Shown here: positions 8,550 through 18,358 of the stretch, piece by piece
Layout of the letters: each line of letters starts with the position of its first letter
How positions within the stretch are numbered: the stretch's first letter is position 1
DNA from: Thioalkalivibrio sp.
Lineage (GTDB): Bacteria > Pseudomonadota > Gammaproteobacteria > Ectothiorhodospirales > Ectothiorhodospiraceae
Direction of reading: 5' to 3'
NCBI GenBank assembly: GCA_007692435.1
Contig: RECA01000094.1
Coordinates: 1 to 44,946 of the forward strand
DNA: 44,946 bases
The notes under the pieces: generated by a model
Databases searched by the model: none
What the model saw: the letters and a program-made list of their open reading frames with translations, nothing else
What the model was told of the DNA's origin: nothing
Position numbers and translations under genes: made by a program

Positions 8550-9281
8550 ATGGAGACGACCATCACCGCCCGAATCCTGCTCGTCGATGACGACCCGGGC
8601 CTGCGTGAACTGCTCACCCGTTACCTCGAGGAGCAGGGATTCGAGGTCGTGGCCGTCCGGGACGGTGCGGACATGGATGTCGAACTGTCGAAGCAGTCCT
8701 TCGACCTGCTGATCCTGGACGTGATGCTGCCTGGAGAGGACGGCCTGTCGGTGCTGCGGAGGGTCGTCAACAGGCAGTCCCTGCCCGTGATCATGGTCTC
8801 CGCGCGCGGCGAGGACATCGACCGCATCGTGGGGCTGGAGGTCGGCGCGGACGACTACCTGGCCAAGCCGTTCAACCCGCGGGAGCTGCTCGCCCGTGTG
8901 CGGGCGGTGCTCCGGCGACGTTCGTCGGCATCGGTGTCGGCAGACGAGCAGGCACCGGAAGGCCTGCACCGCTTCGGCCCCTTCGAGCTGCACCTGCCGT
9001 CCCAGCGCCTGCTGCGCGACGGCCAGGACGTGTCCCTGACCGGTGGCGAGTTCACCCTGCTCCGCGTGCTGGTCGAACACCCGCAGCGGGTGCTCGACCG
9101 CAATACCCTGCTGGACCTCATCAAGGGCTACGAGCACCAGCCCTATGATCGCAGCATCGATGTCCGGGTCGCGCGCCTGCGGCGCAAGATCGAGGACGAC
9201 CCCGGCAACCCGCGCTTCATCCGCACCATCTGGGGTCGGGGCTATCTCTTTGCCCCCAACGGTAACGGCACCAGCGCATGA
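8550..9281 (+). CDS. ompR: Osmolarity response regulator OmpR
   Basis: A 243-residue OmpR-subfamily regulator. The receiver domain (about 8-122) has the acidic pocket (LLVDDDPG), phospho-acceptor Asp57 (LLILDVMLPGEDGLS) and the conserved Lys in AKPFNPRELLARVRAVLRRR. The winged-helix DNA-binding domain (about 142-237) ends IRTIWGRGYLFAP. The receiver, notably VMLPGEDGLS, GEDIDRIVGLEVGADDY and KPFNPRELLARVRAVLRR, follows E. coli OmpR almost residue by residue, so the name is well supported. Its stop overlaps the envZ start by 4 bp (ATGA), indicating translational coupling. Confidence 0.93.
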   Translation: METTITARILLVDDDPGLRELLTRYLEEQGFEVVAVRDGADMDVELSKQSFDLLILDVMLPGEDGLSVLRRVVNRQSLPVIMVSARGEDIDRIVGLEVGADDYLAKPFNPRELLARVRAVLRRRSSASVSADEQAPEGLHRFGPFELHLPSQRLLRDGQDVSLTGGEFTLLRVLVEHPQRVLDRNTLLDLIKGYEHQPYDRSIDVRVARLRRKIEDDPGNPRFIRTIWGRGYLFAPNGNGTSA

Positions 9282-10630
9282 GGTGGCTGCAGGCCCTGTT
9301 CCCGAGCTCCATCTATCTCCGGACCACCGGCATTCTGCTGGTCGCCTTTCTTGCCTTTGCGGTGCTGATCCTCTCCGCGGTGGCGCACTTCACCATCATG
9401 CCGCTGGCCCGCAGCGCCGGCGACGACCTCGCGGCACTGATGCTCCTGTCCGCACGCAGCTGGGCCGAAATCCCCCCGCCGGCGCGCGAGGAATTCAACG
9501 ATCGGCTCTACCAGGATCATGGCCTGCGCATCCGGGAACCCCGGGAGCCGCTGCCGCCGGGGGACAGCCTGCCGCTCCCGTACCTCGAATTCGTGGAGCA
9601 GTCACTGTCCCGGCGTGCCGGCTTCGACCTGCCCCTGCGTCCGCAGATGCACGAGGGCGAACAGTGGTACTGGGCCGACCTGAGCATCGGCGGCCAGAAT
9701 CTCCGTATCGGCCTGTCGCTGGAGCGCGTCGCGACCCGACACTTCAACGGTGCGCTGGTCGTGCTGGTGATCACCGCGCTGCTGGTCCCGCTGACCGCGG
9801 TGTTCATGGCCGGACGGACCACCCGCCGGGTCCGGATGCTCTCGGCCGCGGTTGCCGACGTGTCCCAGGGGCAGCAGCCTGCCCCGCTGCCGGATCGCGG
9901 GCCGCGGGAGGTCCGCATGCTGGCCAGCAACTTCAACCGGATGGCGCAACAGGTGCGTGAGCTGCTCGCAAACCGGACCACCCTGCTGGCCGGCATCTCG
10001 CACGACCTGCGCACGCCACTGACACGGATGCGGCTCTCGCTGGAGATCCTGCGCGACAAGCACGACCCGAAACTGATCGAAGGCATCTGCAAGGACCTCG
10101 AGAACATGGACCGGATCATCGGGCAGACCCTGGCATTGAGCCGCGATCTGGAGAACCGGCAGGTAGAGACCGTCGACCTCGTGGCGCTGATCGAGCAGAT
10201 CATTGCCGACGTCGGCCGGGGCGAGGACAACGACATCCGCTGGGCCGGATCCGCGCCGACCTGTACGCGCACGCTGAACCCGGTGGCCCTGCAACGCATT
10301 CTCTCCAACCTGATCGAGAACGCGATCCGCTACGGCGATGGCAGCCGTGTCGAGGTCACACTCCAGTGCGCCCCGACCGTCTCGATCCGCGTGAAGGACC
10401 GCGGCCCCGGCATTCCGGGCGATCAGCTGGAGGCGGTGTTCAGGCCATTCCACCGCCTCGACAGCTCGCGGAGCAGCCAGACCGGTGGCAGCGGCCTCGG
10501 GCTCGCCATCGTGGCGCAGCTCGCGCAGACAAACGGCTGGCAGGTCTCGCTGCAACCGCGCGAGGGCGGCGGCACCGAGGCGCTCGTCGTCATTCCCCCG
10601 CTCCGGTCCGGAAGGATCGACGCCGGCTGA
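9278..10630 (+). CDS. envZ: Osmosensor histidine kinase EnvZ
   Basis: A 450-residue inner-membrane kinase. TM1 is about 16-42, a periplasmic loop about 43-155 and TM2 about 158-180, followed by HAMP and the dimerisation/phosphotransfer helix with His242 in AGISHDLRTPLTRMRL, identical in layout to EnvZ. The ATPase domain shows the N box (LSNLIENAIRYG), G1 (DRGPGIP), F box (FRPFHRLD) and G2 (GGSGLGLAIV). It phosphorylates and dephosphorylates OmpR. Coupled to ompR by a 4-bp overlap. The stop is 22 bp from the convergent tex stop. Confidence 0.92.
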   Translation: MRWLQALFPSSIYLRTTGILLVAFLAFAVLILSAVAHFTIMPLARSAGDDLAALMLLSARSWAEIPPPAREEFNDRLYQDHGLRIREPREPLPPGDSLPLPYLEFVEQSLSRRAGFDLPLRPQMHEGEQWYWADLSIGGQNLRIGLSLERVATRHFNGALVVLVITALLVPLTAVFMAGRTTRRVRMLSAAVADVSQGQQPAPLPDRGPREVRMLASNFNRMAQQVRELLANRTTLLAGISHDLRTPLTRMRLSLEILRDKHDPKLIEGICKDLENMDRIIGQTLALSRDLENRQVETVDLVALIEQIIADVGRGEDNDIRWAGSAPTCTRTLNPVALQRILSNLIENAIRYGDGSRVEVTLQCAPTVSIRVKDRGPGIPGDQLEAVFRPFHRLDSSRSSQTGGSGLGLAIVAQLAQTNGWQVSLQPREGGGTEALVVIPPLRSGRIDAG

Positions 10631-10651
10631 CGCCCCGGCGTGGCGGGGCCC

Positions 10652-13015
10652 CTAGCGCTTGCGCCGCGCGGCGTCGCGCGCCTCGGCGAAGAGCGCGGCC
10701 ATGCCGCCGCCCGGAGCCGTCTCGGGTTTCGGCGTGCCGGCGCGCCCACCGGTGTTTCGGGCCCGATCCTTGCGCGGGCCACCGGGGTGCCGGCCATCCC
10801 GGTTGTCTGCACCGCGCCCCGCCCCGGGGCCGGCAGGCTCGTCCAGACGCCGGGTCAGCGCGATGCGCTTGCGCGCGAGATCGACCTCCACCACCTTCAC
10901 CTTCACGATGTCGCCGGGCGCCACGACCTCGTGCGGATCCTTCACGAAGCGGTCCGCGAGCGCCGAGATGTGCACGAGACCGTCCTGGTGCACACCGATG
11001 TCCACGAAGGCGCCGAAGTTGGTGACATTGGTCACCGTGCCCTCGAGGATCATCCCCGGCTTCAGGTCCTTCAGCTCCTCGACCCCCTCGCGGAGCTCGG
11101 CCGCCCGGAACTCGGGCCTCGGGTCGCGCCCCGGCTTCTCCAGCTCGCCGAGGATGTCCTTCACGGTGGGCAGGCCGAAGCGCTCGGAGGTGTAGTCGGC
11201 CGGATTGAGCCGGCGCAGGAAATCCGCGTCGCCGATCAGGTCCTCGACCCTGCGCCCGTGCTTCGTGGCGATGCGCTCGGCGACGCCGTAGGCCTCCGGG
11301 TGCACCGCGGAGCCGTCCAGCGGGTGCTTCCCGCGCATGATGCGCAGGAAGCCCGCGGCCTGCTCGAAGGTCTTGTCCCCCAGCCTCGGCACCTTCAGCA
11401 GCGCCTTGCGGCTGCCGAAGGCCCCGTGCTCCTCGCGGAACGCGACGATGTTGTTCGCGAGGGTGCCGTTCAGGCCGGCGATGCGGGCGAGCAGCGGTGC
11501 GGAGGCGGTGTTCACGTCGACCCCGACCGCGTTCACGCAATCCTCGACCACCGCGTCCAGGCTGCGCGCGAGCTGCACCTGGCTGACGTCGTGCTGGTAC
11601 TGGCCGACCCCGATCGAGCCCGGGTCGATCTTCACCAGCTCCGCGAGCGGATCCTGCAGGCGGCGCGCGATCGACACCGCGCCGCGGTAGGAAACGTCGA
11701 GCTCGGGAAACTCCCGGGCCGCGAGCTCGGAGGCCGAGTACACCGAGGCCCCGGACTCGTTCACCACCACCTTCTGCATGCGCAGCGCGGGCAGCTTGCG
11801 CAGCAGCTCCCCGGCGAGGCGGTCGGTCTCCCGGCTTGCGGTACCGTTGCCAATCGCGATCAGTTCCACGCCGTGCTGCTGGCAGAGCCTGCCGAGTTCG
11901 GCGAGCGACGCGTCCCAGCGCTTCTGCGGCGCGTGCGGAAAGACCGTGGCCTGTGCCAGCAGCTTGCCGGTGTGATCCACCACCACCGCCTTCACGCCGG
12001 TACGCAGGCCCGGGTCCAGGCCCATCGTGGCGCGCATGCCGGCGGGCGGGGCCATCAGCAGCGCCTTCAGGTTGCGCGCGAAGACGTTGATCGCATCGGC
12101 CTCGGCCAGCTCGCGCAGGCGCCCGAGCAGCTCGGTCTCCATGTGCACCGCGAGCTTCACCCGCCAGGTCCAGCGCACGGTCTCCTGCAGCCAGTCGTCC
12201 GCCGCGCGGCGCTGGTGGGACCAGCCGACGCGGTGCGCGACCATCGCCTCGCAGGGGTGCGGCTGTGCATTCTCCAGTTCGTCCGGGAGTGCCATCGCGA
12301 CCCGCAACACCCCCTCCTTGCGTCCGCGGAACAGCGCCAGTGCCCGGTGCGACGGGGTTCTGGCCAGGGGCTCGGCGTGGTCGAAGTAGTCGCGGAACTT
12401 GCTGGCCTCTTCCGCCCTGCCCTCAGCCACCCGGGAGCGGATCACGGCGTGTTCCCAGAGCCAGGTACGCAGACGCGTGAGCAGGTCGGCATCCTCCGCG
12501 AAGCGCTCCATCAGGATCTGCTTCGCACCGTCCAGCGCGTCCTTTGCCGAGTCGATCCTGTGCTCGGGGTTCAGGTAGTCCTGCGCCGCGACCTCCGGGT
12601 TCCGGGCCGGGTCGGCCAGCAGCGCCTCGGCCAGCGGCTCCAGCCCCGCCTCGCGGGCGATCTGCGCCTTGGTGCGCCGCTTCGGCTTGTAGGGCAGGTA
12701 CAGGTCCTCCAGCCGGGTCTTGCTGTCGGCGGCGAGGATCGCGGCCTCCAGTTCCGGAGTCAGCTTCTCCTGCTCGGCAATGCTCTTCAGGATCGCTTGC
12801 CGGCGTTCCTCGAGCTCGCGCAGGTAGCGCAGGCGCTCATCCAGCGTCCGCAACTGGGTGTCGTCCAGCCCGCCGGTGACCTCCTTGCGGTAGCGGGCGA
12901 TGAACGGCACCGTCGCCCCCTCGTCGAGCAGCCCCACGGCGGCGCGCACCTGCGCCTCCCGACACTGGATCTCCCCGGCGATGATGGCTTCGATACTCGG
13001 GCGCGGATCAGGCAT
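10652..13015 (-). CDS. tex: RNA-binding transcription accessory protein Tex
   Basis: A 787-residue Tex protein. In order: the N-terminal helical region ([34 protein letters not shown]), the YqgF-like nuclease fold ([18 protein letters not shown]), helix-hairpin-helix segments ([34 protein letters not shown]) and a C-terminal S1 RNA-binding domain ([20 protein letters not shown] ... LVHIS), then a Gly/Arg-rich tail. Tex acts in transcription and is essential in some species. The start at 13015 is set by GGAGG about 10 nt upstream; the open frame continues upstream into the repeat at 13081 but has no family similarity there. Confidence 0.95.
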   Translation of the reverse strand: MPDPRPSIEAIIAGEIQCREAQVRAAVGLLDEGATVPFIARYRKEVTGGLDDTQLRTLDERLRYLRELEERRQAILKSIAEQEKLTPELEAAILAADSKTRLEDLYLPYKPKRRTKAQIAREAGLEPLAEALLADPARNPEVAAQDYLNPEHRIDSAKDALDGAKQILMERFAEDADLLTRLRTWLWEHAVIRSRVAEGRAEEASKFRDYFDHAEPLARTPSHRALALFRGRKEGVLRVAMALPDELENAQPHPCEAMVAHRVGWSHQRRAADDWLQETVRWTWRVKLAVHMETELLGRLRELAEADAINVFARNLKALLMAPPAGMRATMGLDPGLRTGVKAVVVDHTGKLLAQATVFPHAPQKRWDASLAELGRLCQQHGVELIAIGNGTASRETDRLAGELLRKLPALRMQKVVVNESGASVYSASELAAREFPELDVSYRGAVSIARRLQDPLAELVKIDPGSIGVGQYQHDVSQVQLARSLDAVVEDCVNAVGVDVNTASAPLLARIAGLNGTLANNIVAFREEHGAFGSRKALLKVPRLGDKTFEQAAGFLRIMRGKHPLDGSAVHPEAYGVAERIATKHGRRVEDLIGDADFLRRLNPADYTSERFGLPTVKDILGELEKPGRDPRPEFRAAELREGVEELKDLKPGMILEGTVTNVTNFGAFVDIGVHQDGLVHISALADRFVKDPHEVVAPGDIVKVKVVEVDLARKRIALTRRLDEPAGPGAGRGADNRDGRHPGGPRKDRARNTGGRAGTPKPETAPGGGMAALFAEARDAARRKR

Positions 13016-13055
13016 GGCAGTTCGGTCCTCCGACAGGATGGGCAACGCGCCCGGC

Positions 13056-13061
13056 ATTATA
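13056..13061 (-). promoter_or_regulatory. -10 box of the likely tex promoter
   Basis: A perfect TATAAT on the minus strand, 41 bp upstream of the tex ATG. A -35 at normal spacing would cover about 13079-13084, which is the outer end of repeat copy A and has no TTGACA-like sequence. Confidence 0.5.
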
Positions 13062-13080
13062 GGCAAACCCCACCGCCCCG

Positions 13081-13325
13081 GGGGTCGGACCAAGGCAACC
13101 CACTGTTTAAACAAAGAATAGAGGCCTTTTCGCCCCCCGATTCCGGCCTTAGAAGGCCATTTTTGGCCCCAAAAACACGGCTCCAGGACACACGGGGGTG
13201 TCTCCCGGAGCCAGGGCATCCCCGGGGGCCATTTTTACCCCCGAAATTGGGCCTCTAAGGCCGAAAAACCGGTCGAATTCCCTGTAATTCGCTTTCGGAA
13301 CAGCATCTTAGGCTGGTCCGACCCC
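13081..13325. mobile_element. Fold-back repeat, copy A (diverged)
   Basis: A 245-bp element bounded by GGGGTCGGACCA (13081-13092) and its exact inverted complement TGGTCCGACCCC (13314-13325). Inside, two halves with GGCC-rich blocks and A/T runs are roughly complementary (ATTTTTGGCCCCAAAAA on the left, GGGGGCCATTTTTACCCCCG on the right), so the element can fold on itself. It shares ends and layout with copies B and C but has diverged in the centre. There is no reading frame of note and no transposase nearby, hence MITE-like. It fills the gap between tex and the next minus-strand gene. Confidence 0.7.
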
Positions 13326-13338
13326 GGGATCCCGGGGG

Positions 13339-13560
13339 TCAGCGGGACAGTTCGGCGTCGCGGTAGTGCATGTCGACCCAGCACTGGGGCAGCGGCTCGC
13401 CGGAGGGGAAGACCACATTCTCCTTCGCAAAGGGCTCCGGATCCGGTAGATCCTCGCCCCAGTTGTAACGGCCCTCGAAGTGGGTCTCGGTAGGATCGAA
13501 CAGCGTGGCCGCGTCAAGGACCTCGATGAGGTGACCATTGGTGCTGTCTTTAAGGAACAT
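13339..13560 (-). CDS. Conserved small acidic protein, unknown function
   Basis: A 73-residue protein starting MFLKDSTNGHLIEVLDAATL and ending with HYRDAELSR. It has a central FAKENVVFPSGEPLPQCWVD motif. I recall similar short proteins in Gammaproteobacteria, sometimes labelled acetyltransferase, but nothing in this sequence supports an enzyme. There is no signal peptide or membrane helix. The start is firm: AAAAGGAGG lies five bases before the ATG at 13560. Its stop is 14 bp from the inner end of repeat copy A. A 190-bp gap separates it from sthA upstream, so it probably has its own promoter. Confidence 0.75.
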   Translation of the reverse strand: MFLKDSTNGHLIEVLDAATLFDPTETHFEGRYNWGEDLPDPEPFAKENVVFPSGEPLPQCWVDMHYRDAELSR

Positions 13561-13750
13561 CGCCGCCTCCTTTTTTCGTTCCGTCACCGGAGTATGGTTG
13601 GGGTAGTCTTGATTGCAAGGAGGAGCCCGAGTTCCGTGATGGCACGGTCGGCTTCGTGTCGGCGGGCCGCGCCGGGAGGTCATCGATGACCGGCATCGGT
13701 GCGCCGCCACCACCGCGCCACACCCTTCGCGCCTCCCTGCGGTTCGGGGA

Positions 13751-15145
<1,395 letters not shown>

Positions 15146-15303
15146 CGCCTCTGCGCTCCCGCTTTGGTGGCCCCAAGCATAACTGCATTCAGCCCCGCGG
15201 TAATCCCGCCTGCGACGCGCCCCGCCTACTGCTTTATCCTCCCTGCTTAAACATCTGCGCGGCGCCCCCTTTGCGACTGCCGCGTGAACACGAGACCCCG
15301 TTG

Positions 15304-16491
15304 ATGAAGAAGCCCGTACTGGCCGCGACCCTGACGATCGCCCTCCTCCCCGCCCTGGCCTTCGCCGCGCCGGATTTCGACGACTGCCTCGATGGCATCC
15401 GGGACCAGGCGGTCGCGGACGGCGTGAAGCCCGAGGTCGCGGATCGCGTGCTGGCGCAGGTGGAATTCCTGGATCGCGTGATCGAACTGGACCGGCGGCA
15501 GCCCGAGTTCACGACGCCGTTCGCGGATTATCTGGCCCGAAGCGTCACCCAGCGACGCGTCGAACGGGGCCGGGAACTGCTGCAGACCCATCGCCCGCTG
15601 CTGGAACGCGTCCAGCGCGAAACCGGCGTTCCACCCGCCTACCTGCTGGCCTTCTGGGGTCTCGAGACCAGCTACGGCAGCTACTTCGGCGGGACTTCAG
15701 TGCCCAGCGCGCTGGCCACGCTGGCCTGCGATCCGCGCCGATCGGAGTTCTTCACGGGGGAACTGATCGCGGCGCTGCGTATCGTGCAGGAAGACGCGAT
15801 TCCGCTGGAACGCATGCAGGGCTCGTGGGCCGGCGCGATGGGCCACGTCCAGTTCATGCCCTCGGTGTTCCTGCGCCACGCGGTGGACGCTGACGGCGAC
15901 GGCCGCCGGGATCTCTGGAACAGCGTGCCGGATGCGATGCTGTCCGCGGGCAGCTTCCTGCAGGACCTCGGCTGGGATACCGGGTACCGCTGGGGGCGCG
16001 AGGTGTTGCTGCCGGAGGACTTCGACTTCGCTGCGGCCGGCCAGTCCCTGCGCCGCCCGCTCGCCGACTGGCGCCACCTCGGCGTGACCGACGTGTCCGG
16101 CCGTCCGGTCGCGGAACTCGAACTGCCGGCCCAGCTGCTGCTGCCGGCCGGACACCGGGGCCCGACGTTTCTGGTCTACTCCAATTTCAATGTGATCCTC
16201 GGCTGGAACCGCTCGGAGCACTATGCACTGGCCGTCGGCCACCTCGCGGACCGGATCGCGGGCGCGGGACCGTTGCACACGCCGCCGCCGTCGGACGCAC
16301 CCCGCCTGTCCAGCGAGGAAGTGATGCGATTGCAGGCCACCCTCAACGACAGGGGCTTCGACAGCGGCACGGTGGACGGCATCCTCGGCCCGGCAACCCG
16401 CCACGCGATCCGCGCCTACCAGTTGTCCGAAGGCATGATCCCGGACGGCTTTCCAGGCCACACGCTGCTCGCGCGACTCGACATCCGCTAA
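15304..16491 (+). CDS. Lytic murein transglycosylase, MltB family, with peptidoglycan-binding domain
   Basis: A 395-residue exported protein. The signal peptide is [22 protein letters not shown]. The MltB/Slt35-type catalytic domain (about 30-320) has the catalytic Glu in [14 protein letters not shown] and the [21 protein letters not shown] stretch, in which a DxDxDG-type loop may bind calcium. A C-terminal PG_binding_1 domain (about 330-395: [33 protein letters not shown]) follows. It cleaves glycan strands to anhydromuropeptides in the periplasm. There is no lipobox, so it is soluble or processed. ATG 15304 is chosen over one 33 bp upstream because it starts the signal peptide directly. Confidence 0.9.
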   Translation: MKKPVLAATLTIALLPALAFAAPDFDDCLDGIRDQAVADGVKPEVADRVLAQVEFLDRVIELDRRQPEFTTPFADYLARSVTQRRVERGRELLQTHRPLLERVQRETGVPPAYLLAFWGLETSYGSYFGGTSVPSALATLACDPRRSEFFTGELIAALRIVQEDAIPLERMQGSWAGAMGHVQFMPSVFLRHAVDADGDGRRDLWNSVPDAMLSAGSFLQDLGWDTGYRWGREVLLPEDFDFAAAGQSLRRPLADWRHLGVTDVSGRPVAELELPAQLLLPAGHRGPTFLVYSNFNVILGWNRSEHYALAVGHLADRIAGAGPLHTPPPSDAPRLSSEEVMRLQATLNDRGFDSGTVDGILGPATRHAIRAYQLSEGMIPDGFPGHTLLARLDIR

Positions 16492-16500
16492 ACCGGGGCC

Positions 16501-16753
16501 GGGGTCGGACCAACGCAACTCACTGTTTCCAATAGAAAACAGGTCCTTTTTTGACCCGAATAAAGGCCTTAAAGGGGCATTTTTGGCCCCAAAAACGGCC
16601 GCCCGGGACAAAATTGCCGGGGTGGCGCACGCCGGCCCGCTACCGTTCCTGAACCGCGCTTTTTGGCCCCGAAATGGCCCCTTTAGGGGCAAAAATCAGC
16701 CCTTTTTTTACCCATTTTGGCTTTGATTCAATGACTTGCGCTGGTCCGACCCC
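16501..16753. mobile_element. Fold-back repeat, copy B
   Basis: A 253-bp element bounded by GGGGTCGGACCA (16501-16512) and TGGTCCGACCCC (16742-16753). The terminal inverted repeat extends with few mismatches to about 27 bp (left CGCAACTCACTG, right complement CGCAAGTCATTG). Two inner palindromic blocks (AAAGGGGCATTTTTGGCCCC and TTGGCCCCGAAATGGCCCC) are complementary, so the whole element can form a long imperfect hairpin. It starts 10 bp after the mltB-type stop. Its A/T runs stand out against the GC-rich surroundings. Confidence 0.8.
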
Positions 16754-16814
16754 GCGGTTCTGCCGTTTCGGGCGGTGCTCCATAGGTACCGAACCTTGCG
16801 CAGGGCCCACTAGA

Positions 16815-17423
16815 ATGCCGCTCATGGACACATTGGCCGAACTGGGAACTGTTTCCGCATTGCTCGCCGGCATCAGCCTGAGCGCAGCGGCCGGATTGCG
16901 GGTCTTCCTGCCAGTGCTGGCCCTCGGTCTCGCGGGTCGTTTCGGCTTGCTGGAGCTGGGCGAGGAATTTGCTTGGCTCGCCTCGGAACCGGTGCTCCTG
17001 GTCGTGGCCGTCGCGGCAGTGCTGGAGGTCGGTGCGTACTACATCCCGCTGATCGACAATCTGCTCGACATCCTGGCCACCCCGGCCGCCATCGGCGGGG
17101 GTACCGTAATCGTCGCCTCACTGCTGCCGGAGATGCACGGCCTGCTGCAATGGGGCAGCGCGGCGCTGCTCGGCGGTGGCGCCGCCGGCATCGTGCAGGG
17201 AACGACGGTGGCCGCACGGAGCCTCTCCACTTCCTCGACGGGCGGCATCGGCAACCCGCTCCTCGCAACCTCCGAGACGGGCGGCAGCCTCGTCGCCATC
17301 CTGCTCGCGCTGGTCATGCCCCTGGTCTTCGGCATCATCGTGATCCTCACCCTGGCCTGGCTCCTCACCCGCCGCCTCCGCCGCCCCAACCCCGCCAGCC
17401 CGGGGTCGGACCAACGCAACTAA
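16815..17423 (+). CDS. DUF4126-type membrane protein with repeat-derived C-terminus
   Basis: A 202-residue integral membrane protein resembling the DUF4126 family: an N-terminal SLSAAAGLRVFLPVLALGLA, an acidic helix-break segment, PLIDNLLDILATPAAIGGGT, a Gly/Ala-rich central helix, a Ser/Thr-rich loop (SLSTSSTGGIGNPLL) and a last helix (LVMPLVFGIIVILTLAWLL) followed by Arg. Function unknown. The final residues GSDQRN and the TAA stop are encoded by the first bases of repeat copy C, so the native end was probably replaced. The start could also be ATG 16824: TAGAAT at 16811-16816 sits about 8 bp before it and would give a leaderless mRNA. Little ribosome site is visible. Confidence 0.7.
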   Translation: MPLMDTLAELGTVSALLAGISLSAAAGLRVFLPVLALGLAGRFGLLELGEEFAWLASEPVLLVVAVAAVLEVGAYYIPLIDNLLDILATPAAIGGGTVIVASLLPEMHGLLQWGSAALLGGGAAGIVQGTTVAARSLSTSSTGGIGNPLLATSETGGSLVAILLALVMPLVFGIIVILTLAWLLTRRLRRPNPASPGSDQRN

Positions 17424-17655
17424 CTGTTTCAAATAGAAAACAGATCCATTTTTGCCCCGAATAAAGGCCTTAAAGGGGCATTTTTGGCCCCAAAAACGGC
17501 CGTCCGGGACAAAATTGCCGTGGTGGCGCGTGCGGGCCCGATACCGTTCCTGAACCGCGCTTTTTGGCCCCGAAATGGCCCCTTTAAGGGCAAAAAACAC
17601 CCCTTTCTTTGGCCCTTTTATTAGTCGATTCAATGCCTTGCGCTGGTCCGACCCC
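17402..17655. mobile_element. Fold-back repeat, copy C
   Basis: A 254-bp element with ends GGGGTCGGACCA (17402-17413) and TGGTCCGACCCC (17644-17655), nearly identical to copy B over its whole length and in the same orientation. It overlaps the last codons of the DUF4126 gene. The CGTTCCTGAACCGCGCTTTTTG block and AATGGCCCC blocks are shared with B and D. No flanking target-site duplication is evident. Confidence 0.8.
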
Positions 17656-17659
17656 CCAT

Positions 17660-17771
17660 CCCGTTCCTGAACCGCGCTTTTTGACCCCGAAATGGCCCCT
17701 TTAAGGGCGAAAATCGACCCTTTTTTGGCTCGTTTATTAATCTATTCAATTGCTTAGGCTGGTCCGACCCC
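17660..17771. mobile_element. Fold-back repeat, half copy D
   Basis: A 112-bp copy of only the right half of the element (from CCGTTCCTGAACCGCGC to TGGTCCGACCCC). It lies 4 bp after copy C and has the same length as the corresponding half of C (17544-17655). This looks like a tandem duplication of the half element, by slippage or by a second partial insertion. Confidence 0.75.
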
Positions 17772-17816
17772 ACCGTCCCGGAAACGGTCTAGACTCAGGG
17801 GCAGACCGGGGATACC

Positions 17817-17832
17817 GCGCACTTCGGTGCGC
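17817..17832 (+). promoter_or_regulatory. UUCG-tetraloop hairpin in the leader of the small HMA-like gene
   Basis: GCGCAC-TTCG-GTGCGC is a perfect 6-bp stem closed by the very stable C(UUCG)G loop, about 95 bp before the next start codon. There is no T-run. It could stabilise the leader or cap an attenuator; its role is unknown. Confidence 0.35.
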
Positions 17833-17926
17833 AGAAGAGTCCGGGATCGGGGGGCGGGATGTCCGTTGCAGCCCGATCTACGGCCAGCACAAAGACGCAA
17901 GCCCGGCCGGTGAAGGAGGAGAAACC

Positions 17927-18160
17927 ATGAGCAATGGCATCGTGGACGTGACCGTTCACATCGACGAAACCCTTGACGCGATCCTGCGGGGGGAGCTTGC
18001 CGACAAGCTGCGCGCGATCAGCGGGATCGCCAACACCTCGATACGGGACCAAACGCCCCACCTGATGGTGGTCGAGTTCGACCCCGAGCGAATCGGTACC
18101 CGCGAGATCCTTGATGCGGTCATGAGTACCGGCGTGCGCGCGGAGTTGATCGGCCTCTGA
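17927..18160 (+). CDS. Small HMA-like ferredoxin-fold protein lacking the CxxC metal site
   Basis: A 77-residue protein with the beta-alpha-beta-beta-alpha-beta pattern of heavy-metal-associated domains: VDVTVHIDETL, a helix, SGIANTSIRDQTPHLMVVEFDPERI, a helix, and GVRAELIGL. The metal-binding CxxC is absent; there are no cysteines at all. It therefore probably does not carry copper, and may be a protein-interaction or ligand module. The start is firm (AAGGAGGAG six bases before the ATG). Its long leader holds the UUCG hairpin and begins at the end of the repeat block. It converges on the symporter gene across a strong hairpin. Confidence 0.65.
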   Translation: MSNGIVDVTVHIDETLDAILRGELADKLRAISGIANTSIRDQTPHLMVVEFDPERIGTREILDAVMSTGVRAELIGL

Positions 18161-18273
18161 CCGCGCCCTCACCCCCTGCCGCGTTACCCCGGGCATCCTG
18201 CCCTCCGCCCTTCGGGCCCGCCTCCGGCGGTTCCAAAGCCGCTCCCGGCGCCCACGGGGACAGGTTTGCAAGT

Positions 18274-18318
18274 CTGTCCCCGGCGCTTGGGAACCTTGTC
18301 CGCAAGCGCCGGGGACAG
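18274..18318. terminator. Strong bidirectional hairpin between convergent genes
   Basis: CTGTCCCCGGCGCTTG (18274-18289) and its exact complement (18303-18318) form a perfect 16-bp stem with a 13-nt loop. An extra GGGGACAG at 18256-18263 can pair with the same left arm as an alternative fold. It sits between the stops of the HMA-like gene and the symporter gene. There are no long T-runs, so it may be a REP-like repeat serving as a terminator. Confidence 0.55.
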
Positions 18319-18358
18319 GGGACAAGTGCGCGGCCTTCGCGCTGGATGGCCCTCGTGC

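Noticed and set aside
16501-17655. Composite transposon formed by copies B and C around the DUF4126 gene
   Set aside because: There is no transposase, no target-site duplication was found, and copy C cuts into the gene rather than flanking a cargo; independent insertion is simpler.
17840-17926. GACGCAAGCCCGGCCGG in the leader of the HMA-like gene, similar to part of the c-di-GMP-I riboswitch
   Set aside because: The matching 5' CACGCACAGGG-like segment and the 3' GGTAGC-type partner are missing. A covariance-model scan would settle it.
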